Assembly: GCA_030618065.1 (NCBI GenBank) | Contig: JAUXEE010000052.1 | Location: 1 to 8,914, forward strand | Source of the DNA: Gemmatimonadota bacterium | GTDB lineage: Bacteria > Gemmatimonadota > Gemmatimonadetes > Longimicrobiales > Gaopeijiaceae | DNA length: 8,914 nucleotides | Direction of reading: 5' to 3' | Shown: in pieces, positions 1-4,937 of the stretch | Position numbering within the stretch: the first letter of the stretch is position 1 | Layout of the letters: every line of letters begins with the position of its first letter | Position numbers and translations under genes: made by a program | Notes under the pieces: generated by a model | Database searches by the model: none | Seen by the model: the letters and a program-made list of their open reading frames with translations, nothing else | What the model was told of the DNA's origin: nothing

Positions 1-62
1 TAATCTTCCGAGTCCATCCAGTAACGCGGCAAGGACATCGAAGATGGCGCATTGGCCAGGAA

Positions 63-94
63 ATGTGTAGACTGCTGTGTGGAGGCTTACACAT
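63..94. promoter_or_regulatory. Putative VapB/VapBC operator: perfect inverted repeat over the vapB RBS and start
   Basis: ATGTGTA at 63-69 and TACACAT at 88-94 form a perfect 7-bp inverted repeat with an 18-bp spacer. The right arm includes the first two bases of the vapB start codon and the spacer contains the GGAGG ribosome binding site. A second TGTGT copy lies at 76-80. Type II antitoxins with an N-terminal ribbon-helix-helix domain usually repress their own operon by binding such repeats, so an autoregulatory operator is a reasonable inference. I see no convincing -35/-10 pair in bases 1-62. That stretch has no gene I can support, though it may hold the end or beginning of a neighbour cut by the window edge. 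Confidence 0.4.
81..85 (+). promoter_or_regulatory. Ribosome binding site that decides the vapB start
   Basis: GGAGG lies 7 nt upstream of the ATG at 93. The frame is open further upstream, with another ATG at 63, but that ATG has only a poorly spaced purine run before it. Its extra ten residues (MCRLLCGGLH) do not belong to the antitoxin family, so the ATG at 93 is preferred. Confidence 0.7.
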
Positions 95-293
95 GGCAAC
101 GAATCTAGATCTGGATCCAGAGCTCCTGAACCGGGCACTGGCGGTCAGCGGCGAAAACACGAAGAAAGCCGCGGTCACCCTGGCACTGGAAGAGTTCATC
201 GCCCGCCGTGAGCAGCGGAAGATTCTCGAACTCTTCCGAAGCCTGGAATGGGACCCGGCCTACGACTACAAGGCGGAGCGGTCCCGACCGTGA
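93..293 (+). CDS. vapB: VapB-type antitoxin (type II toxin-antitoxin)
   Basis: This 66-aa protein is the likely antitoxin of the VapBC pair. It would bind and neutralise the VapC ribonuclease encoded immediately downstream and, with it, repress the shared promoter. The N-terminal part (residues 2-45) has the pattern of a ribbon-helix-helix DNA-binding domain: the short strand TNLDLD followed by two helices ending in ALEEFIARREQRK. The C-terminal tail LFRSLEWDPAYDYKAERSR (residues 47-65) is typical of VapB proteins of the DUF2191 kind and is the segment expected to wrap around the toxin. Length is normal for the family. The start at 93 is supported by GGAGG 7 nt upstream. The stop codon overlaps the vapC start by 4 bp (GTGA), which suggests translational coupling. 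The assignment rests on sequence pattern plus the toxin partner. Confidence 0.88.
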   Translation: MATNLDLDPELLNRALAVSGENTKKAAVTLALEEFIARREQRKILELFRSLEWDPAYDYKAERSRP

Positions 294-703
294 GCCTCCT
301 GGTGGACACCAGCGTGTGGTCCATGGCCTTCCGCCGGGATACTCCCGCTGACCTACCCGAGGTAAGAGCCCTCGGAGAGGCTTTGGAATCCGGCGAGGTG
401 GTGGTCACCACGGGACTGATTCTTCAGGAGATTCTGCAGGGGTTTTCCGGGCCCAGAGCCCGGGAGGCTATCCTGGACCGCTTCAACGCCCTTCCCTTCC
501 TCATCCCTGACCGCAGCGACCATATCGACGCGGCGACCCTCCGGAACCAATGTCGCCGAGGAGGAATCCAGGTTGGGACCATCGATGCGCTCCTTGCGGC
601 CCTCTGTCTCCACCATGGGTTGAGCATCCTCACCACGGATGCCGACTTCCAGCGAATGGCCGAGGTAACCCCTCTATCGGTTTGGCCAGCTGCCCTGGGA
701 TGA
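290..703 (+). CDS. vapC: VapC-type PIN-domain ribonuclease toxin
   Basis: This 137-aa single-domain PIN protein is the toxin of the pair, a Mg2+-dependent endoribonuclease; VapC toxins characteristically cut tRNA or rRNA. The acidic active-site set is visible: D6 in LLVDTSVWSMAFR, E47 in GLILQEILQGF, D99 in VGTIDALLAA, and D117/D119 in LTTDADFQRMA. The toxin therefore appears intact. I chose the GTG at 290 because it places the canonical VDTS motif at residues 5-8, overlaps the antitoxin stop as GTGA, and has GGAG at 275-278 upstream. An ATG at 248 in the same frame would add 14 residues unlike any PIN domain and lie inside vapB. The exact RNA target cannot be told. VapBC pairs move readily between genomes, but base composition here does not stand out from the neighbours and no mobile-element borders are visible. 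Confidence 0.92.
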   Translation: MSLLVDTSVWSMAFRRDTPADLPEVRALGEALESGEVVVTTGLILQEILQGFSGPRAREAILDRFNALPFLIPDRSDHIDAATLRNQCRRGGIQVGTIDALLAALCLHHGLSILTTDADFQRMAEVTPLSVWPAALG

Positions 704-752
704 CAGGGTCGGGGGCGAAAGGCCAATAGAGCCCACGTCAGAAGAGGGAAAC

Positions 753-1751
753 ATGTCGGAGAGAAGACTACGCTGGGGCGTCATCAGCACGGCGAACATC
801 GGGAGGAAGGCAGTGAACCCGGCCATCCAGGCCTCCTCCAACGGTGAACTCATGGCCGTGGCCAGCCGTGAGGAAGACAGGGCGCGGGCCTTTGCTCGGG
901 AGGAGGGTATCCCGACCTCCCATGGCAGCTACGAGGCTCTCCTGGAGGACGAGCGGATCGACGCCGTCTACAACCCTCTTCCCAACAGCCTGCACAAAGA
1001 GTGGACCATCAGGGCAGCGGAGAAGGGGAAACACATCCTCTGTGAAAAGCCCCTGGCCCTGAACGCTGCCGAGTGCCGGGAGATGGACGCAGCCGCCGCG
1101 GCGAACGGGGTGAAGCTCATGGAGGCGTTCATGTACCGGTTCCACCCACGGACGGAGAAGGTGTTGGACATGGTCCGGGCAGGAGCGGTGGGGGAGATGA
1201 AGCAGATCCGGAGCTCCTTCACCTTCCCATTGGCCCGTCCCCAGGACATCCGGTGGGACCGGGATCTGGGGGGAGGAGCCCTCATGGACGTGGGATGTTA
1301 CTGCGTGAACCTCAGCCGGACCTTCGCCGGCAGGGAGCCAGTGGAGGTTCGAGCCAAGGCCAACTTCCGGTCTTCCGGAGTCGACGAGCAGATGGCCGGG
1401 TCCCTCCGGTTCGCCGATGGACTCCTGGCCCATTTCGACTGTGCTCTCACCATGGAGAGGACCCAGGTCTATCACCTCATGGGAACCGAGGGTCACATGA
1501 GGATCCCGGGCGCCTTTCTGCCCGGAACCGAGGATGCCGTCATCGAGCAGTTCGATACCGAAAACAACCTGACGACCCTTACCGTGGCGGGAGCGGACGA
1601 ATACCGCCTCATGGTAGAACACTTCGCCCACTGTGTTTTGAACGATGGCCCCGTCCGGTACACCGCGGAGGACGCGGCGCTGAACATGAAAGTCATCGAA
1701 GCGTTGTACGAATCCGCCCGGAATGAGGGGGCGGTGGCGGCCATCCGTTGA
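753..1751 (+). CDS. Gfo/Idh/MocA family NAD(P)-dependent oxidoreductase, dihydrodiol/xylose dehydrogenase-like
   Basis: This 332-aa protein is a cytosolic dehydrogenase expected to oxidise or reduce a sugar, sugar-acid or diol-type substrate with NAD(P). Residues 6-37 form the Rossmann start, with GVISTANIGRKAV as the dinucleotide loop. The family motif EKP is at 98-100 (K99 is the catalytic lysine in this family), and EAFMYRFHP is at 124-132. The C-terminal substrate domain contains GGGALMDVGCYCVN (173-186). Its Y183 sits where most family members carry histidine; dimeric dihydrodiol dehydrogenases and related D-xylose dehydrogenases use a tyrosine here, so this subgroup is favoured. Length is normal. 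The start is supported by GAGGG at 744-748. It lies 49 bp after vapC on the same strand but has no functional link to it. The substrate is not determinable from sequence, and no sugar-transport or catabolic genes flank it. Confidence 0.9.
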   Translation: MSERRLRWGVISTANIGRKAVNPAIQASSNGELMAVASREEDRARAFAREEGIPTSHGSYEALLEDERIDAVYNPLPNSLHKEWTIRAAEKGKHILCEKPLALNAAECREMDAAAAANGVKLMEAFMYRFHPRTEKVLDMVRAGAVGEMKQIRSSFTFPLARPQDIRWDRDLGGGALMDVGCYCVNLSRTFAGREPVEVRAKANFRSSGVDEQMAGSLRFADGLLAHFDCALTMERTQVYHLMGTEGHMRIPGAFLPGTEDAVIEQFDTENNLTTLTVAGADEYRLMVEHFAHCVLNDGPVRYTAEDAALNMKVIEALYESARNEGAVAAIR

Positions 1752-1777
1752 GTGGGTAGTACGCGGATCGGCTCCAG

Positions 1778-1816
1778 CGCGGCGTGCGCCGCGGGGCCTC
1801 GGAAGAGGCTTTCCTT
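1778..1816 (+). terminator. Two hairpins, probable weak intrinsic terminator after the oxidoreductase
   Basis: The first hairpin has arms CGCGGCG (1778-1784) and CGCCGCG (1787-1793) around a 2-nt centre, so the loop is effectively four bases. The second has GCCTC (1796-1800) and GAGGC (1805-1809) closing a GGAA tetraloop of the stable GNRA class, followed by TTTCCTT. The U tract is short and interrupted, so termination is plausible but not certain. The position, some 27-65 nt after the oxidoreductase stop and about 100 nt before the next gene, fits a transcript end. Confidence 0.45.
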
Positions 1817-1889
1817 GCCCTCGCCGACCTCAAGTGACAGCTTTCAGGCAATCTTCTTCAACTACGTTATTGATCTCGGAGACTTCTTG

Positions 1890-1898
1890 CCCCCCCCC
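1890..1898 (+). repeat. Homopolymer tract of nine C
   Basis: Nine consecutive C residues lie 16 nt before the start codon of the lipoprotein gene and just upstream of its ribosome binding site. The rest of the 1752-1914 gap contains the hairpins at 1778-1809 and no other structure or gene that I can support. Such tracts are prone to slippage, but a regulatory role here is only a possibility. Confidence 0.6.
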
Positions 1899-1914
1899 TA
1901 CCTGCGAGGTGGCT

Positions 1915-2307
1915 ATGTTGAAGAGTGTTTTTCGGTTTTGGCCGATGTGTCTGGTGATTCTGGTGGCTTCGCTCCTCTGTTCCTGCGGAACCGTACATTC
2001 GGTCGGGGTTTTTGGGAGCATTGAGGCCCTGGATTTTGTCCCCGATCCGGTCACGGTTCAACCAGGGGACTTCATCGAATGGGAGCACTCATTCTCTGGG
2101 ACTGTCACCGTCCAGCTTGATAGGGTGCCGGTAACGCCCACAAGGCTGGAAATCCCCGAAGGAGCTTCGGGGAGGGTAGTGGTGAACCTCGATGCACGCC
2201 CGGGAAAGTACAAATACATCGTAACCCTGGTGATGGGGAATGACACCATCACTGTGGACCCCCACATCATTGTGGAGGAAGACAGGCGCCGACCACCCGG
2301 AGGCTAG
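1915..2307 (+). CDS. Small predicted lipoprotein with cupredoxin-like pattern, no evident copper site
   Basis: This 130-aa protein is of unknown function and is probably exported and lipid-anchored. The N-terminus has basic residues (K3, R7), a hydrophobic stretch (11-21) and LCSC at 21-24, so C24 is the likely lipidated cysteine; the lipobox is slightly atypical because of the Cys at -2. The mature part resembles cupredoxin-type beta sandwiches: FVPDPVTVQPGDFIEW (41-56) matches their 'P-x-x-V-x-V-x-x-GD-x-V-x-W' strand pair, and PGKYKYIVTL (96-105) followed by DPHIIVEE (115-122) matches the end of the fold. There is no cysteine after the lipobox and no His-Cys-His/Met ligand arrangement, so type 1 copper binding is unlikely. 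GAGG at 1906-1909 supports the ATG at 1915. The frame is open upstream to 1723, inside the preceding gene, but that extension is not protein-like. The stop shares CTAG with the convergent kinase gene. Confidence 0.75.
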   Translation: MLKSVFRFWPMCLVILVASLLCSCGTVHSVGVFGSIEALDFVPDPVTVQPGDFIEWEHSFSGTVTVQLDRVPVTPTRLEIPEGASGRVVVNLDARPGKYKYIVTLVMGNDTITVDPHIIVEEDRRRPPGG

Positions 2308-4772
2308 TCCCGTCCGGCAGGATCCACCAACTCCTTGAAGCCAGGGTGATCCCAGATCTGCTCCCACCACCAGTCCGTGGGCATCGCGGCACGTGCCGAC
2401 GGACTGGCTTCGAGGAAACGCGCCAGGGCGTCCAGCGTTCCGTCCACATCCCCCAGGCGCAAGCGGGCATTGGCCTCCTGAACGTCAACCCCGGGGCCTG
2501 AAGCCTCCGGGAGAGCCAGAGCTCGGTCCATGACTGCCCGGGCACTGTCGGGGAACCCGGCCCTCGCCAGAACCGCGGCAACCTGCAGGAGGTGAGGTGG
2601 ATCCCTCCGACCTCGCTCGTGGGGCGCCGACAGCCGGAAAACGTGCTCGGCCAACATCCAGGCCCGGTCCGGGTCTGCTACAGGGCCACGGGGGCCGGCA
2701 AGAGCCGCCAACTCGGCCGAAGCGAAGCTCGGTCGGTCCGGGAACCTGTCCCTCCCCTCTCCACACCACCGGGTCACCTCCGTCCACTCCTGTAGTTCCA
2801 GGGAGGAGCTGCAGAGCCTGAAAAGGACAACCACGGCATCGAGCTGGTACGGGTCTGCCTCATAAGCCCTCATGGCGGCCAGTTTGGCCTCTGCACTACG
2901 CCCCTGGTCCTTATAGATCCGGCTGAGGCGAGCATAGGCTTGGCAGCGGGATTCGTCCAACTCCGTCGCCCTGCGGAGATCTTCCTCGGCTTCCGAAAGA
3001 AGCGAATCGGCCTCTTCCTCACTCGCCGCCTCCGACGCCAGGTAGTCCAGAAGGATCCCGCGAAGCTCAAGGGCTCTGGGATGATCCGGGTCCTTCCCCA
3101 ACGCCCGCTCTGCGTGGCCGATTCCCACCCGGGTCCAGATCGGATCGAACTTCGCCTGGGAGGTCCCCAGGAGCGCTCGTTCGGCAGCGATCCATCCTCG
3201 ATCGACAATAGGCGTGATAAAAGAAGGATCTTCGGACTCGGCCCTCTCCAGGATCTTGTCGGCTTCCTCGAGGGCTCTTCCTGCGGCAGCTGTGTCTCCG
3301 GAGGCTCCCAGCTGAATCGCATCGTCCAGCCGCCGTCCGCCTTGCTGCACCAGATTCCATGCCGCTCCACTCTCCGTACCGGCTTGGAGCTCCATCATCT
3401 CCATCCGGACCCCCAACCACTCCCTGAGCAATCCAGATATCTCTCCTGCCAGCTCTTCCAGGATGGGAAAGGGAGCGTCCACATTGCCCTCCACGACATC
3501 ACTGGCGATGTGGCTCAGGTCATAGGCGTCGATGAGCTGAACACTGACGCTGACACGATCCGGCGTACCCATGACCGCGCCTTCCACATAGGCGTCGATG
3601 CCAAGCTCCTCGATGGCCTCGGTCGGGAGGCCGACGCCCTTGTATGGCTTCATGGCATTTTGCGGAAGGACATCGAGGGTCCCGAGTTGAACCAATGCGT
3701 CCACCACATAGTCGGTGAGGGCGTTCCCCAGATCCTTGAGGGCCGGATCTTCGCTGTGAACGTCGAAGTATGTCACTGCGATCCGGGCGAGCGTCCCCGG
3801 CTGCGGGGGTCCCTCGTCGGTCCACGCGTCGATGATTTTGTTAGCCCAGAAGAGAGCCACCAAAATCAGACCTGCCGCCGCCAGGAGTCGACCAGGGCCG
3901 ATGCGTGCACGCGGACGGGCAACGCTGACGTCCCCCGTCGGCCCCTGTTCGATGGTATGGATGAACTCGGACGCGGTCTGGTGTCGGTCCGCCGGCACCT
4001 TGGCGAGGGCCTTCTCTACCGCCTTCACCAGCCCTTTCGGAAGGTTCGGCCGTACGACCGCCAGCGAGGGCAAACGCCCGTGAACCTGCCGGGCCAGAAT
4101 GGCCGCAGGCGTCGGACCCGTAAACGGTGGTTCCCCGGCGAGCAGTTCAAAGAGCACGCAACCGAGAGAGTAAACGTCGCTTCGCCCATCCAAAGCCTCC
4201 GCACCCGACGCTTGCTCAGGACTCATGTAAGACGGCGTGCCCAGTGAGGTTCCAGTCCGTGTGATGCGGTCTCCGCTCGCTTCGGCCACGGCATGGGCCA
4301 CACCGAAATCGGCTAGGACAGCATGCCCTTCTTCCAGCATGATGTTGGCTGGTTTCACATCCCGGTGGACGACGCCTTCTTTGTGGGCATAGGCCAGGGC
4401 ATCGGCAATCTCCCGGGCGATATTAACGGCATCCTCGACGGGAAGTTGTTTCTCCGATGTGAGCCTGGCTCGGAGGGACTCCCCCTTCACATACGGCATG
4501 ACGTAATAGAGGAATCCGTCGGCCTCCCCCGAGTCATGCAGGGGGAGGATGTGGGGGTGGGCGAGGTTGGCGGCGGTCTTGATCTCCCGGAGGAACCGTT
4601 CAGCACCAAGGGATTGGGCTAACTCGGGATCGAGGACTTTGACCGCAACTTGCCGGTCATGTTTCAGATCCCTGGCCAAGTAGACCGTGGCCATGCCGCC
4701 GACACCGATCTCACGTTCTATGATGTAACGATCGGCGAGGGCAGCCCTGAGGCTTTCCTCGTTCTCCATCAC
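2304..4772 (-). CDS. Membrane-anchored Ser/Thr protein kinase with TolB-N-like and TPR-like C-terminal region
   Basis: This 822-aa Hanks-type kinase is predicted to be a one-pass membrane sensor. The kinase domain (about 16-275) looks active: glycine loop GVGGMATVY (23-31), K45 in VAVKVL, E63 of helix C, HRDVKPAN (136-143, D138 catalytic), DFG (155-157), SPE (184-186) and D199 in SDVYSLG. Activation-loop threonines T171, T173 and T175 are possible autophosphorylation sites. A hydrophobic segment at about 296-313 would place the C-terminus outside the cytoplasm. Residues 328-453 (ARIAVTYFDV … LGIDAYVEGAV … VQLIDAYD) resemble the TolB N-terminal-like domain common in adenylate-cyclase/TPR proteins. 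Residues 465-800 are TPR-like helical repeats, for example AYARLSRIYKDQGRSAEAKL. The tail WWWEQIWDHPGFKELVDP resembles the end of many such kinases. Translation starts at GTG 4772 or the adjacent ATG 4769. It follows the propeller kinase gene on the same strand by 165 bp. Substrates are unknown. Confidence 0.93.
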   Translation of the reverse strand: MMENEESLRAALADRYIIEREIGVGGMATVYLARDLKHDRQVAVKVLDPELAQSLGAERFLREIKTAANLAHPHILPLHDSGEADGFLYYVMPYVKGESLRARLTSEKQLPVEDAVNIAREIADALAYAHKEGVVHRDVKPANIMLEEGHAVLADFGVAHAVAEASGDRITRTGTSLGTPSYMSPEQASGAEALDGRSDVYSLGCVLFELLAGEPPFTGPTPAAILARQVHGRLPSLAVVRPNLPKGLVKAVEKALAKVPADRHQTASEFIHTIEQGPTGDVSVARPRARIGPGRLLAAAGLILVALFWANKIIDAWTDEGPPQPGTLARIAVTYFDVHSEDPALKDLGNALTDYVVDALVQLGTLDVLPQNAMKPYKGVGLPTEAIEELGIDAYVEGAVMGTPDRVSVSVQLIDAYDLSHIASDVVEGNVDAPFPILEELAGEISGLLREWLGVRMEMMELQAGTESGAAWNLVQQGGRRLDDAIQLGASGDTAAAGRALEEADKILERAESEDPSFITPIVDRGWIAAERALLGTSQAKFDPIWTRVGIGHAERALGKDPDHPRALELRGILLDYLASEAASEEEADSLLSEAEEDLRRATELDESRCQAYARLSRIYKDQGRSAEAKLAAMRAYEADPYQLDAVVVLFRLCSSSLELQEWTEVTRWCGEGRDRFPDRPSFASAELAALAGPRGPVADPDRAWMLAEHVFRLSAPHERGRRDPPHLLQVAAVLARAGFPDSARAVMDRALALPEASGPGVDVQEANARLRLGDVDGTLDALARFLEASPSARAAMPTDWWWEQIWDHPGFKELVDPAGRD

Positions 4773-4779
4773 GCATGAT

Positions 4780-4784
4780 CCCTT
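4780..4784 (-). promoter_or_regulatory. Ribosome binding site of the TPR kinase; start ambiguous
   Basis: On the minus strand AAGGG lies 7 nt before GTG 4772 and 10 nt before ATG 4769, which is the next codon in frame. An ATG at 4776 is out of frame and too close. The choice between GTG and ATG changes the protein by a single residue. Confidence 0.5.
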
Positions 4785-4880
4785 GGGGGGGATGGATCAG
4801 CCCAACCAGCCAACAAAGAGAAGAATGGGATGCGGTTATGACACGGGCAAGGATTCAGGTTCCCTATCAGGTACTGTCTG

Positions 4881-4928
4881 GGCCTTCGTCACAAAGGCCA
4901 CCGGCATGGTGCCGGACATATCGCCGGC
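4881..4928 (-). promoter_or_regulatory. Cluster of hairpins between the two kinase genes
   Basis: In the 165-bp gap after the propeller kinase stop, CCGGCA (4901-4906) and TGCCGG (4910-4915) form a perfect 6-bp stem with a 3-nt loop. The GCCGG at 4911-4915 could instead pair with CCGGC at 4924-4928, so the two structures exclude each other. A further perfect stem, GGCCTT (4881-4886) with AAGGCC (4894-4899), follows. No U tract follows on the minus strand, so this is not a standard intrinsic terminator. It may be a Rho-linked 3' end, a processing or stability element, or an attenuator for the downstream kinase. I see no gene or clear promoter in the rest of the gap (4773-4937). Confidence 0.4.
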
Positions 4929-4937
4929 TCGGGAGAG

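Noticed and set aside
1..92. Short open stretches on both strands at the left edge that might be parts of a neighbouring gene
   Set aside because: Too short, without a recognisable motif or ribosome binding site, so no gene can be supported.
693..708. CCCTG/CAGGG hairpin around the vapC stop codon
   Set aside because: A 5-bp stem with no U tract; insufficient to call a terminator.
768..1631. 287-aa open frame on the - strand inside the oxidoreductase gene
   Set aside because: The + strand encodes a full Gfo/Idh protein; the reverse translation is low-complexity (Gly/His/Pro-rich) with no recognisable motif.
1723..1914. In-frame N-terminal extension of the lipoprotein starting inside the oxidoreductase gene
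   Set aside because: The extension is Arg/Pro-rich and not protein-like, crosses the putative terminator, and would bury the signal peptide; the ATG at 1915 has a good ribosome binding site.
2940..4247. 435-aa open frame on the + strand inside the TPR kinase gene
   Set aside because: It is antisense to a gene with complete kinase motifs, its translation shows no domain pattern and has the Arg/Pro/Gly-rich look of a GC-rich shadow frame.
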